Part shown: piece by piece, positions 1 through 8,817 of the stretch
Numbering within the stretch: the first letter of the stretch is position 1
Layout: each line of letters opens with the position of its first letter
Source: a virus
Virus record (IMG/VR): IMGVR_UViG_3300038701_002776
Span: 1-36,615 of that record
Reading direction: 5' to 3' (one strand)
Length of the DNA stretch: 36,615 bases
Notes under the pieces: generated by a model
The model's input: the letters and a program-made list of their open reading frames with translations, nothing else
What the model was told of the DNA's origin: nothing
Database searches by the model: none
Position numbers and translations under genes: made by a program

Positions 1-2
1 AA

Positions 3-127
3 GCGATCACGCCCGAGAGCCGTCTGGCCCTGCAGCACTCGCGATACGGCACCGGGTTGGCGCCGCCGGTGGTGCTGGACGGCCAGGTGGTGTTCGCGGA
101 CCGGTTCGGCAAGGCGATCCGGCGTCT
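3..127. repeat. Terminal direct repeat (left copy), circular-map overlap
   Basis: Bases 3-127 are identical to 36490-36614; the flanking bases 2 and 128 differ from their counterparts. A repeat of 125 bp is close to a typical assembly k-mer length and is best read as the overlap of a contig from a circular or circularly permuted molecule, not as a biological terminal repeat. It lies inside the tail tubular protein B gene, which continues in frame across it. Confidence 0.9.
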
Positions 128-953
128 GGGGTACAGTCTGGAGTCGGACGGGATGACGCCCGAGGACATTTCCAGGCTGTCGCGTCACCTGATCGAGGAC
201 CCGCTCGAGATGGAGGTTCTGCGGCTGCCCGAGGGCGAGCTGCTGGTGGTCCTGAACACCGATGGCTCGCTGGTGTTCCTGACCTACGACGCACAGCAGC
301 AGGTGATCGCCTGGACCGGCCCCCGCACGACCGACGGCACGATTCGGTCGATCTGCGCGATGGACGACGAGCTGCTGCTGCTGGTGGAGCGGACGATCGA
401 CGGCTCGACCGTCTTCTACATCGAGCAGATGTGGCAGTCGGGCGTCGACTACACGGCCGAGCCGTACGTGGACTGCTCGATCACGCTGACCGGGCCGGCC
501 ACGACCTGGTCCGGGCTCGACTCCCTGGAGGGCAAGACCGTGCACCTGTTCGGCGACGGCGCCTGGCTGGGGACCGAGGTGGTCCGTGGTGGCCAGGTCA
601 CGACAGCAGCGAGCCACGACGAGCTCGTGGTGGGCCTGGAGTACTCGGCCAGCCTGGTGCCGTCACCGCCGGTGATGAGCCTCGGAGCGGGCTCGTCGAT
701 GCTGCGCCGCGCGCGGATCCCGAAGGTGCGGGTGGACCTGGGCAACAGTCGAGGAATCCGCGTCGGCGGCTGGAAGATCCCCGAGCGGAACTGGTCGGAC
801 CCGTTCGCGAGCCCCACGGCCTACCTGCAGGGCACGAAGCAGGTTCGGCTTCGCGGCTCGCAGATTCGGCCCGACGTGACGATCGACCAGGCCTATCCGG
901 GACCGGTCGAGATCCTGGCAGTGGAAATGGAGCTGGTGGCAGGAGCGCACTGA
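3..953 (+). CDS. Tail tubular protein B (gp12-like), C-terminal part
   Basis: This is the 3' part of the gene that starts at 34864 and runs off the right end. The reading frame entering at base 3 is the one open at 36490, and the 125 shared bases join the two pieces. The joined protein would be about 858 aa, close to the size of T7 gp12 (about 794 aa), which forms the nozzle of a short tail. This part reads as beta-rich sequence with many Gly/Val/Trp and no recognisable enzyme motif. It follows a gp11-like gene and its stop overlaps the start of the gp14-like gene (TGATG at 951-955), the usual podovirus order. The family call rests on gene order, size and general character. An internal ATG at 57 is not needed as a start. 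Confidence 0.75.
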   Translation, partial: AITPESRLALQHSRYGTGLAPPVVLDGQVVFADRFGKAIRRLGYSLESDGMTPEDISRLSRHLIEDPLEMEVLRLPEGELLVVLNTDGSLVFLTYDAQQQVIAWTGPRTTDGTIRSICAMDDELLLLVERTIDGSTVFYIEQMWQSGVDYTAEPYVDCSITLTGPATTWSGLDSLEGKTVHLFGDGAWLGTEVVRGGQVTTAASHDELVVGLEYSASLVPSPPVMSLGAGSSMLRRARIPKVRVDLGNSRGIRVGGWKIPERNWSDPFASPTAYLQGTKQVRLRGSQIRPDVTIDQAYPGPVEILAVEMELVAGAH

Positions 954-1507
954 TGGACCAGGCAGGAATCGCCAACACGCTGACCCACCCCACGACGACG
1001 ACTATGGACGTGCGGACGCCCTCGGTGGCGCCGGTGCGGCCCCTGGCCGTGGCGCCTGGCTCGGCGGGGACGCCGTCGTCGCCGCAGCCGGGGTTCATGG
1101 CGCGCAACGCCCGCAACTTCCAGACGGCGGCGGGGGTGATCTCGTCGATCGCCACGCTCGTCGGCGCCATCCGCCAGGGCGAGGACATGAAGGCTCGGGC
1201 CAGCCAGGAGGAGGATCTTGCCCGCGAGCGTGCCGAGGTCCGCGGCCGGGAGCTGCGCAAGGCGCGCGCCGGCAACCGGGCCTCCGCCGCCGGCGCCGGC
1301 ATCGCCTTCGAGGGCAGCCCGGCCGCGATCGACAGCGACAGCGTCGCGGAGTTCGAGGACGAGTCCCGAGCCGATCAGCGCTTCACCCGCACCACGACCC
1401 AGCGCCTGCGGCGATCGTCCAGGTCGGCCATGGCTGCCGGGATCATCAACGCCGGCGGCGGGATCTTCCAGACCTACGTCAATCGGAAGGAGATCGGTCG
1501 TGTGTAG
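953..1507 (+). CDS. Internal virion protein, gp14-like
   Basis: The protein has 184 aa, close to T7 gp14 (196 aa). It starts with a Pro/Thr/Ser-rich segment, then a helical stretch with a small hydrophobic segment (ISSIATLVGAI, about residues 61-71) and an Arg/Glu/Ala-rich helix of the kind seen in podovirus internal core proteins that are ejected into the cell. A second Gly/Ala-rich hydrophobic stretch lies near the C terminus (MAAGIINAGGGIF). The start overlaps the stop of the upstream tail gene, and the order tail tubular B, then gp14-like, then larger internal proteins is typical. Its last 29 bases overlap the end of the convergent gene at 1479-1940. The assignment is by synteny and composition. 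Confidence 0.6.
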   Translation: MDQAGIANTLTHPTTTTMDVRTPSVAPVRPLAVAPGSAGTPSSPQPGFMARNARNFQTAAGVISSIATLVGAIRQGEDMKARASQEEDLARERAEVRGRELRKARAGNRASAAGAGIAFEGSPAAIDSDSVAEFEDESRADQRFTRTTTQRLRRSSRSAMAAGIINAGGGIFQTYVNRKEIGRV

Positions 1508-1940
1508 GGGGGGCCACGAAGAAAGCGTCGATCATGTATCGCACCACGAACATGAGGCCGGGCGACAGCGCGACCACGGTGCCGACGCTGATGAGCGGCC
1601 CCCAGTCGTCGCGTCGGTACGAGCGGACGCCGAGGGCATCGAGAATCGGCTCGGAGAGGAACGTGCCGAGCGAGTGTGTGGCGCCGATCCAGGCGACGGC
1701 CGTCACTGCAGCGGTAGCGAGGGCAGCGGTGTTCGGTGGCTGCGGGACTGTCGGAAGGCCCATCGTGTGGCTGTACGCGACCGGAAAGAGAAAGCCGACG
1801 CACCAGCAGAGCATTGCTCCAAGTCCGTGACCCAGGGGCAGATGGTAGACGAACCAACCTCCGCCGAGCATCACGACCGCCCACATCACGCCGACGGTTG
1901 GTCGAGCGACCGAATCGAATGGGGGTTTGGTGGGGGGCAT
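1479..1940 (-). CDS. Multi-pass membrane protein (putative moron)
   Basis: The 153-aa protein has about four hydrophobic segments: VGVMWAVVMLGGGWFVYHL near the N terminus, a Cys-containing AMLCWCVGFLFPVAY segment, AALATAAVTAVAWIG, and LISVGTVVALSPGLMFVV. No family was recognised. It is on the opposite strand from all virion genes around it, starts 9 nt after the stop of the secreted-protein gene at 1950-2210, and overlaps the end of the convergent gp14-like gene by 29 nt. Such reversed, self-contained cassettes within a structural block are usually lysogenic-conversion (moron) genes; that is inference. An alternative is a membrane protein acting in lysis or superinfection exclusion. The membrane character makes it more credible than a shadow frame. 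Confidence 0.6.
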   Translation of the reverse strand: MPPTKPPFDSVARPTVGVMWAVVMLGGGWFVYHLPLGHGLGAMLCWCVGFLFPVAYSHTMGLPTVPQPPNTAALATAAVTAVAWIGATHSLGTFLSEPILDALGVRSYRRDDWGPLISVGTVVALSPGLMFVVRYMIDAFFVAPPTHDRSPSD

Positions 1941-1949
1941 CAGGAGATC

Positions 1950-2210
1950 CTAAAAGCAGGCGAACGAGTTGCCCTCGGCTTCGCACTCCAGCCGCCGCAC
2001 GCGCTGCTCGAGCGCATCGAGTCGGCGGTCCTCGGCCTGACTGGCCATCTCGGCCTCGTGCCTTCGCTGGCTCTCCTCGTCCATGCGCCGGATCCGCTCG
2101 CGGCTCTCCGCCGCAGCGCAGCTCTCGTATCCGGGCAGAGTCGGGTCGCAGTAGGCGCCCGCGGTGACGGGCAGGGCGAGAAGAACGGCGGTCAGGATCA
2201 GTGTGCGCAT
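1950..2210 (-). CDS. Small secreted coiled-coil protein
   Basis: The 86-aa protein begins with a clear Sec signal peptide (MRTLILTAVLLALPVTAGA, cleavage likely before YCDP). The mature part has Cys residues near both ends and a charged helix rich in Arg/Glu/Gln that should form a coiled coil. The start at 2210 was chosen because the leader begins there and GGAGG stands 7 nt upstream; longer versions of the frame run into unrelated sequence. It is the first gene of a two-gene leftward unit with the membrane protein at 1479-1940. There is no lipobox because Tyr precedes the first Cys, so it is not an obvious outer spanin. Function unknown; presumably periplasmic or envelope-acting. Confidence 0.65.
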   Translation of the reverse strand: MRTLILTAVLLALPVTAGAYCDPTLPGYESCAAAESRERIRRMDEESQRRHEAEMASQAEDRRLDALEQRVRRLECEAEGNSFACF

Positions 2211-2229
2211 CGGGTGCCTCCGATGTCTG

Positions 2230-2259
2230 ACCCTACCGCACTGTCGGAAGCCATCGCAA
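2230..2259 (-). promoter_or_regulatory. Candidate leftward promoter of the moron pair
   Basis: On the minus strand TTGCGA (2254-2259) is followed after 18 nt by TAGGGT (2230-2235), about 20 nt before the start codon at 2210. The match to the sigma70 consensus is partial. The position, just before the first gene of an isolated leftward pair, is what makes it plausible. It lies in the divergent gap shared with the rightward gene at 2269. Confidence 0.3.
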
Positions 2260-2268
2260 GGGGGTGCC

Positions 2269-4575
2269 ATGCCGCGGTTTGAGCGAAGGATCAGCGGCGG
2301 CCAGCGGGTTGTCGAGGACGGGACGGCCAGGGCCGCTGGCGACACCGCCGCACTGTTCGCGGCAATCGGGGCCCAGCAGGGGCGGCGGGCCGGTGAGTTG
2401 GTCACGGCCCAGGCGAGCGACCGGGCTGAGGCCGACGTCGCTGATGGCGGGTTTCGTCGCCGTGCGCCCGACTCCATGGCGAGTCGCGAGTACAACCGAG
2501 TCGGCGAAGAGGCCTTCATCGTGCGTGCTTCGCAGGATCTCGGCCAGCGAGCCGACGAGCTTCAGCAGGAGTTCCCGGAGGATCAAGAGGCGTTTGGTGA
2601 AGCGTTCGACGGGTTCCTGGCGGGTTCCCTGGAGGACGCCGATCCGAGCTTGCGCCCGGAGGTGCGCCGCCGAGGCGAGATGGAGAAGCGACGGCGCCTG
2701 GTTGCGATTGGGCAGGCGGCGGAAAAGGCGCAGTTTGCCAGGGACACGGCGACGCTGAGGGACGGCCTCACCAGTAGCCTGGAGACCGGCTCCCGCGCAG
2801 CCCGCGACGGTGACCTGGAGCGCCTGAACCTGGTCGCCGACGACCTGGAGAATCTGCTCGGCACGATGATCGAGGCCGGGGTGATCGAGGAGGCGGCGGC
2901 CGACGGCAAGCTGCGCGCATTCCAGCAGACGGTGCTCGAGGAGACGGTGATCGGTGCCTTCGACCGCTACCCGGGCGGCAAGGTGGCGTTCCTGGAGCGA
3001 TTCGAGGCGGATCCGGAGTTCCTGCGCGAGGAGGTGCTCGGTGACGCCGAGGTCGAGCTGACGACCGGCCAGATCGACCGGGTGAAAGCCCGGATGGTGA
3101 AGGAGATCACAGCGGAGCTGGCGAAGACGGCGAAGGCGGCGGCCAGCCGGGCGGCAGACCTGGAATCTAGTCTTGAGGCGGTGGAAGCCGGCGCCCCGGT
3201 GACCCCGGAGCTGATGGCGCGTCTGGCCTCGGAGGCTGAGGCGCTCGGGCCCGACCACGTTGAGGCCTTCAATGCGGCTGCGGCGCAGGCCGAGCGGATC
3301 GCCGAGCTCGGCCAGCGGACCCCGGTGGAGCGCGAGATGCTGCTGCGCATGATCTCGGCGACGCCGGCCGAGACGCCCGAGCAGCTCGAGCGCCGGTCGT
3401 CGCTGCTAGCGGCGTCGGCCGCCGCCGAGAAGATCTGGTCGGAGGATCCGTATGCGGCGGCGCAGCGGTTCGGGGTGATCCCGCCTCGGCCGACGCTGGA
3501 GCCGGGCGAGCAGATGGCCGCGCGCGCCCAGGACTGGCAGGCGGTGCGGGAGTACGTCCCCGAGGCGGCGCCGGTAACGAAAGTGGAGGCGGCGGCGATC
3601 GGTCGCCAGCTCGACTCGATGACGGCCGACGAGCGTCTGCAGTTCGTCGAGCAGCTCGTCGTCGGCATGGGCGATCCGGAGGTGGTGCGAGCGGTCTGGG
3701 CGGAGGTGGCCGACAGCGGGGACGCCCCGGCGGTGGCCCTGGCTGCCGATCTCTACTCGACGGGGAAGCAGGATGTTGCGCGCGGCGTGATGACAGGGAT
3801 GGAGCACCTCGCCGCCGACAAGACCCTGAGGCCGAAGGCCGAGGACTGGAAGACTGAGTTCGATGCCGCGCTCGGCGGCGCCTTGGACCTGTACCCTGAG
3901 TACAGGAAGACGATCAACGACGTGGTGCTGGCTCGCTACACCGATCTCTCTATGCGGGTGGGCGATCGCAGCGGCGAGGTCGACCCGGAGCGCCTGACGG
4001 CTGCCGTAACCGACGTCACCGATGGTGTCCTGGAGGTGCAGCCGGCCGCGACGGCGCCTCAGAGCGCGATCCTGGCGCCAGCGCCCGGGGTGACGGCCGA
4101 CGACTTCGAGGACGCGCTGGAAGCCCTGGAGCCGGACGACCTGGCCGCCATGGGCGGAGTGCTGGGTCTGGAGCCTGCCGAGGCCCTGGAGCAGATCCGG
4201 AGCTTCGGGGCCCTGCGCTCGGCCGGCGACGGCCGCTACGAGATCACGGTCGGGATGCAGAGCCTGGTCGCCGGCGATGGCGAGCGGCCCTTCGTTCTGG
4301 ACTGGTCGGCGATGCAGGCGGCCGCGGATCGCAGGCGCCTTCGGGAGGAGGAGGCTCGTCTGCGCCGGGAGGCGTTCCCGACGCCGAACCTGACGCGGGA
4401 CGTCCCGCGCGCGTTGCGAGCGGTGGGGGACGCCTTCCGGGCGGCGCAGCAGGCCGAGATCGACGCGATGAACGCCGGCATGACCCCGGCGGATCTGTAC
4501 ACGGGGGCCCTGGACCTGGTGCGAGAGAGCGTCCGGGGTCCGGACACAGCAGAGGCGAGCGATGCGGGTCAGTGA
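2269..4575 (+). CDS. Large internal virion protein, gp15-like
   Basis: The 768-aa protein is almost entirely predicted helix, very rich in Ala, Glu, Arg and Leu with no Cys and no membrane segment. That fits the helical internal core proteins of podoviruses, such as T7 gp15 (747 aa), which pass through the tail and help form the ejection channel. The start at 2269 (MPRFERR) was chosen because it follows the GGGGG stretch ending at 2264, and upstream codons would overlap the divergent leftward gene. Its end overlaps the next gene by 14 nt. It is the first rightward gene after the inserted leftward cassette. The role is inferred from length, composition and the position between gp14-like and gp16-like genes. 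Confidence 0.6.
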   Translation: MPRFERRISGGQRVVEDGTARAAGDTAALFAAIGAQQGRRAGELVTAQASDRAEADVADGGFRRRAPDSMASREYNRVGEEAFIVRASQDLGQRADELQQEFPEDQEAFGEAFDGFLAGSLEDADPSLRPEVRRRGEMEKRRRLVAIGQAAEKAQFARDTATLRDGLTSSLETGSRAARDGDLERLNLVADDLENLLGTMIEAGVIEEAAADGKLRAFQQTVLEETVIGAFDRYPGGKVAFLERFEADPEFLREEVLGDAEVELTTGQIDRVKARMVKEITAELAKTAKAAASRAADLESSLEAVEAGAPVTPELMARLASEAEALGPDHVEAFNAAAAQAERIAELGQRTPVEREMLLRMISATPAETPEQLERRSSLLAASAAAEKIWSEDPYAAAQRFGVIPPRPTLEPGEQMAARAQDWQAVREYVPEAAPVTKVEAAAIGRQLDSMTADERLQFVEQLVVGMGDPEVVRAVWAEVADSGDAPAVALAADLYSTGKQDVARGVMTGMEHLAADKTLRPKAEDWKTEFDAALGGALDLYPEYRKTINDVVLARYTDLSMRVGDRSGEVDPERLTAAVTDVTDGVLEVQPAATAPQSAILAPAPGVTADDFEDALEALEPDDLAAMGGVLGLEPAEALEQIRSFGALRSAGDGRYEITVGMQSLVAGDGERPFVLDWSAMQAAADRRRLREEEARLRREAFPTPNLTRDVPRALRAVGDAFRAAQQAEIDAMNAGMTPADLYTGALDLVRESVRGPDTAEASDAGQ

Positions 4576-6301
4576 GCGCGAGCTCCGGGCGGCGCGCCAG
4601 CGCCCGGTTCCGGCGCCCCTGGGCTTCGTCGGATCGGTGGCGGCCGGCTTCCAGACGGGTCTCCTCGAGGAGCGCTCGGACAGCTTCGACCGCCTGATTC
4701 GTGGGGAGTTGACGGCCTCGCTCGGTCGCCTCGAGGAGTTGACGGGGGACTCGGCGCGCTACGGAAATCTGCCGTCTGGCCCCTGGGGCAACAAGCTGGC
4801 CGAGGGCCTGCTGCGGCGCCTGGAGGAGGCCGAGCCGGAGATCCAGACCGCGCGGACGTCGAATCCGGAACTGGAGGAGTTGCGCACGGCCGACGAGATC
4901 CGGGAGCGCGCCCGAGCGCGCGCTGAGCGGGCCAGGGCGATCGCCGACACTGCCGGCGGCTTCGGGTCGTTCGTGGGCACGGCCGGCGCGATCCTGGCGG
5001 ACCCTCCGAACCTGCTGAGCCTGCCGATCGGGGTGGGGCGCAGTGTCACGATCCTGAAGGCGATGCTCGGGGAGGGCGCGATCAACGCCGGCGTCGAGGC
5101 CTACGTGCAGAGCACGCTGCCCGGAGTTCGGGAGGTCACCGGCCGCGAGCAGACGCTGGGCGAGACGCTGCGGAACGTGGCGATCGCGGCCGGCGGCGCC
5201 GCGGCGTTCGAGGGCCTGATGCGTGGGATCGGCCGGATCTACGACCGCGGCGCCGGGGAGGTGTTCCAGCCGACGGCCGAGCAGCGCGCGGCGAGGGACG
5301 TGGTCGATGATGCGGCGGAGGTCTCGCGCTCCAATCCCCGGCCCCAGGATGGCCCCGCGGGCGAGACCGCTCACCTGGAGCAGCTCCAGCGCGCGCACGA
5401 CGACCTGGTCGATGGCCGGGTGGGCTCCTACGACGAGCTCGTCGCCCGCGAGCGGGTTCGCGTCGAGGAGATCGAGTCCCGGATGCGCGCCGCCGGCGAC
5501 GAGGGCCTGGCCGAGCTCCGCGCCCGCGAGCAGGCTGTGGCGGACCTGCAGGGCCGGGTTCGCGACGCGGATGCCAGCGGCGGGGCGCGGGTGGGGCCGT
5601 TCGATGAGATTCGGCTGGCGGAGACCCGCCGGGACATGCTCGCCCGGCAGATGGCCGGCGAGGAGGTCGAGGAGCCTTTCGAGGCCGTGAGCCGCGCCTT
5701 CGAGGCCGAGGCCGAGCTGCCATCGGCTCAGGCGAAACTGACCGAAGCCCGCTCGCTGGCGGCGCGAGTCCGCGACGGGGTCATCCTCGACCGCGGCGGG
5801 CGGCCGTTTGCGAGCCGGCGCGCGGCTCGGCGCTTCGCGGAGACCCAGACGCGGATCTCGGGAGAGTTCCAGGTGGTCAAGTCGGGCCGGGGGTATGCGA
5901 TCTCCCCGGTGACCGGCGAGCTCCCCCTGGACCTGGTGCGCACGCGCAAGGCCACGGCGCTGCAGGAAGAGCGGCCTGCGACCGTCGTGGACGCCGACGG
6001 GCGTTTCGCCGAGGCGCCGGACGACATGCCGGCGCCCGTGCGCGCGGAGGAGCCGGCGCCGTTGGGTGCCTCCGGCGGCGCCGGCTCCGCTCGAGCGACT
6101 CCGGATCCGGACGGTCTGGCGCCCCTGGAGGAGTTCACCCCCGCGTTCCGCAAGCAGCTCGACGAGAACCCGGACGCCCTGGTGGACACGGTGGACCGCT
6201 CTGCCGGCGACAAGGTGCGACGGCGTGCGGCCGACGTGGCCGATGAGATTGACCACGAGCAGGCGACCTTCGAGGCGCTGAGGGATTGCGTGATCGGATG
6301 A
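4562..6301 (+). CDS. Internal virion protein (N-terminal gp16-like part)
   Basis: The 579-aa protein starts with charged helical sequence. Around residues 130-225 there are Gly/Ala-rich hydrophobic segments (GGFGSFVGTAGAILADPP, a second at SLPIGVGRSVTILKAML, a third at NVAIAAGGAAAFEGLMRGIG). Long Arg/Glu coiled-coil sequence follows. The pattern suits an ejected core protein that contacts the membrane. It overlaps the gene before by 14 nt and the gene after by 4 nt. Together with the next protein (839 aa) it reaches about 1,418 aa, close to T7 gp16 (1,318 aa), suggesting the gp16 role is divided between two chains. No lytic transglycosylase motif was seen at its N terminus. Confidence 0.5.
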   Translation: MRVSERELRAARQRPVPAPLGFVGSVAAGFQTGLLEERSDSFDRLIRGELTASLGRLEELTGDSARYGNLPSGPWGNKLAEGLLRRLEEAEPEIQTARTSNPELEELRTADEIRERARARAERARAIADTAGGFGSFVGTAGAILADPPNLLSLPIGVGRSVTILKAMLGEGAINAGVEAYVQSTLPGVREVTGREQTLGETLRNVAIAAGGAAAFEGLMRGIGRIYDRGAGEVFQPTAEQRAARDVVDDAAEVSRSNPRPQDGPAGETAHLEQLQRAHDDLVDGRVGSYDELVARERVRVEEIESRMRAAGDEGLAELRAREQAVADLQGRVRDADASGGARVGPFDEIRLAETRRDMLARQMAGEEVEEPFEAVSRAFEAEAELPSAQAKLTEARSLAARVRDGVILDRGGRPFASRRAARRFAETQTRISGEFQVVKSGRGYAISPVTGELPLDLVRTRKATALQEERPATVVDADGRFAEAPDDMPAPVRAEEPAPLGASGGAGSARATPDPDGLAPLEEFTPAFRKQLDENPDALVDTVDRSAGDKVRRRAADVADEIDHEQATFEALRDCVIG

Positions 6302-8817
6302 GCAGGGTCGGAAAAACCAGGGTTACGAGCGCGGCAGACGTCTGCATCAAGGATCTGTTGCGCCGCAAGATGATCGGCCGCGAGGAGGCCGAGTTCCTCT
6401 TCGAGCGGATCCGGCGCTACGCGCTGAACCACCGAGGCCTGGACGCCGACGCCCGTCTGATCCTGAAGATGGTCGACGACCGCTTGGACGAGCTGAAGGT
6501 GAGCCGGGCGATCCTGCAGCGGTCGGTCGAGATGTCCGACAGCATCGTCCGCGAGGTCTCCAACCACCCGGACGGCGCCCTGGCCGGAGCCAAGGCGAAA
6601 CTGGCCCCGGACACCACGCGCCGCACCCAGCTTCAGAACGTCTACACCCGCGAAAAGGCGATCGCCGGGGACTGGTTCGGCCGGATCTCCGAGCTCGCCT
6701 CCAGGATGCGCACGCGGCGCTTCGGGACGAAGCAGGAGGCCGAGATCGGTGAGGACATCATCTTCGCGCTCTACGGCGAGAAGCTGCGCCACCCGGAGGC
6801 CGACGGCTACGCCAAGGTCCTGACCGAGATCTACGACGACGATCTGCACCGGGTGAACGCCGCCGGCGGCAAGGTGAAGCGGCGCGGCGACTATCGAGTC
6901 CCCCAGCCGACGGACGCGACGAAGGTCATGTCCGTCGGCTCCGACGAGTTCGTGGCCGACGTGGTGGAGTTTCTGGATCCAACTCGGATGTTCGACGAGG
7001 ACGGCCTGCCTTTGACCGCAGAGACGCTCCCGAAGGTCGTGGCAGCCGTGCACAAGAACGTGACCACGGGGGGACTGCTCGACCAGCCGATGGGCGTCCT
7101 CGGGAAGCGTCACATGGACCCGCGCGTGTTCGCGTTCAAGGACGCTACGTCGTGGCTGGCTTATCAGCGGAAGTACGGCCACAACAACGTCTGGGGGATC
7201 ATCACCAAGGACCTGGAGAGCCGCGCGCACGAGCTCGCGCAGCTCGAGGTGCTTGGCCCGAACCCGGAGATCGTGATGGATCGGCTCCGGGAGGTCGTGC
7301 GGGCGGATGCGGCGACGCGGCCCGACTCCATTGTGTCCGCGGCGCTGCGGCGCCACGGGTTCCGGGGCGCGAAGCCCGACGTCGCCGAGCGGCAGCTCAA
7401 CCACCTGTGGGACGTCGTCTCGGGGCAGGGGAACATCCCCGGCAACGTCACGGCCGCCCAGGTCAGCAACGGCGCCCGTGCGCTGCTGATGTCGGCACAG
7501 CTCGGCTCGGCGACGCTGTCGTCGGTCACCGACCTGGCCACGATCCGCGCGACGTCGGCGTGGGTCGGGATGCCGACGACGCGGGTGCTGAAACGGATGC
7601 TCGACCTGGGAAGTCCGAGCGCGATCGGAGGCGAGGAGGCGCGGAAGTTTGCGGTGCGGCTGGGGCTGGGGGCTCAGAGTTGGGCCTCGCGCTTCTTCGC
7701 CTCCTCCCGTCTGACCGAGGAGCTGGGGCCGGGAATCTTCCCGAAGGCCTCGGAGGTCGTGATGCGGGCCTCGGGGCTGTCGGCCTGGACGGACTCGGGC
7801 CGTTGGGCCTTCGGCATGGAGTTCATGGGCTGGCTGGCCGACAACGGCGCCCGGTCCCTCGACGAGCTCGCGGCCGCCGGCGGCATGTCGCAGCGGCTGG
7901 CCGAGACGATGCAGCGATACGGCATCACCCCGGCCGACTGGGATCTGATCCGTCGTCTTCCGACCGAAGGGTTCGGCGGCGCCAACTACGTGACCATCGA
8001 CGCCTTGCGCGCGGCGCCGGGCATGACCCGAGCCGAGCGCCAGACGCTGGTTTCCAAGCTGCTCGGAATGATCCACGCCGAGATGGACAACGCGGTGCCG
8101 ACGCCGGGCCCGAGGGCCAGAGCGGCGCTGCTGCGGGGATCCCGGCCGGGGACTCTCGGCGGCGAGCTCGTGCGGGCGGTGGGGATGTACCGGAGCTTTC
8201 CGGTCACCTTCATGATGCAGCACCTCAACCGCGGCTGGGACAGCTTCCAGCACGGCGACCGCGGCCGGTATCTGGGCGCCCTGTTCATCCAGACCACGCT
8301 GATGGGCGCCGCGGCCTACCAGGCGAAGAACGTGGTGAAGGGTCGAGACCCGATCCCGATGGACACCGCGGGGTTCTGGGGGGCGGCGGCCCTGCAGGGC
8401 GGCGGCCTGGGGTTGTTCGGCGACTTCATCGCCGCCGGCGTCAACGCTCGCAACCGCTACGGCAACACCTTCCTGGCCACGGCGGCGGGCCCCATGGGCG
8501 CCTTCCTCGAGGACTCGGTCGCGGTGGTGCGCAGCGGCATCACGGGAGCGGTGGACGAGGACACGCCGGCCACCCGCGACGCGATCAACATCATGACGAG
8601 GTACGTGCCCGGCCAGTCGGTCTGGTACGCGCGCACGGCCCTGGATCGGGTGGCCTGGGACACGCTGCGCCAGTGGAGCGATCCGGTCTACGCGCGCAAG
8701 CGGGCTCGGCGCCAGGAGCAGTACTGGCAGAGAGAGATGGGGGTTGGGCAGTGGTGGCGCCCGGGAAGCGCCACCCCGAGCAGGTTGCCGGACTTCGGCA
8801 ACGTGGTGAGCAGATGA
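6298..8817 (+). CDS. Large internal virion protein (C-terminal gp16-like part)
   Basis: The 839-aa protein is helical. Its middle third (about residues 395-440) has the hydrophobic ARALLMSAQLGSATLSSVTD stretch, and its C-terminal third (about 640-760) is hydrophobic and Gly-rich (GALFIQTTLMGAAAYQ, GFWGAAALQGGGLGLFGDFI), followed by the tail YARTALDRVAWDTLRQW. This layout, with a hydrophobic Gly/Ala-rich region near the C terminus, matches the long internal virion proteins of T7-like and related podoviruses that carry DNA through the envelope. The ATG at 6298 overlaps the previous stop (ATGA); a TTG at 6286 is an alternative. The next gene starts inside its stop codon. The call is by size, composition and synteny. 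Confidence 0.6.
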   Translation: MSRVGKTRVTSAADVCIKDLLRRKMIGREEAEFLFERIRRYALNHRGLDADARLILKMVDDRLDELKVSRAILQRSVEMSDSIVREVSNHPDGALAGAKAKLAPDTTRRTQLQNVYTREKAIAGDWFGRISELASRMRTRRFGTKQEAEIGEDIIFALYGEKLRHPEADGYAKVLTEIYDDDLHRVNAAGGKVKRRGDYRVPQPTDATKVMSVGSDEFVADVVEFLDPTRMFDEDGLPLTAETLPKVVAAVHKNVTTGGLLDQPMGVLGKRHMDPRVFAFKDATSWLAYQRKYGHNNVWGIITKDLESRAHELAQLEVLGPNPEIVMDRLREVVRADAATRPDSIVSAALRRHGFRGAKPDVAERQLNHLWDVVSGQGNIPGNVTAAQVSNGARALLMSAQLGSATLSSVTDLATIRATSAWVGMPTTRVLKRMLDLGSPSAIGGEEARKFAVRLGLGAQSWASRFFASSRLTEELGPGIFPKASEVVMRASGLSAWTDSGRWAFGMEFMGWLADNGARSLDELAAAGGMSQRLAETMQRYGITPADWDLIRRLPTEGFGGANYVTIDALRAAPGMTRAERQTLVSKLLGMIHAEMDNAVPTPGPRARAALLRGSRPGTLGGELVRAVGMYRSFPVTFMMQHLNRGWDSFQHGDRGRYLGALFIQTTLMGAAAYQAKNVVKGRDPIPMDTAGFWGAAALQGGGLGLFGDFIAAGVNARNRYGNTFLATAAGPMGAFLEDSVAVVRSGITGAVDEDTPATRDAINIMTRYVPGQSVWYARTALDRVAWDTLRQWSDPVYARKRARRQEQYWQREMGVGQWWRPGSATPSRLPDFGNVVSR

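Noticed and set aside
4244-8253. Very long leftward open frames (670 and 841 codons) opposite the internal virion genes
   Set aside because: They mirror the codon bias of the rightward genes and are rich in Arg, Ala and His; no start signals or recognisable domains.
7152-8813. Extension of the tailspike frame upstream of 8814
   Set aside because: The upstream translation is low-complexity and overlaps the internal virion gene; the Sec leader and ATG overlap mark 8814 as the start.
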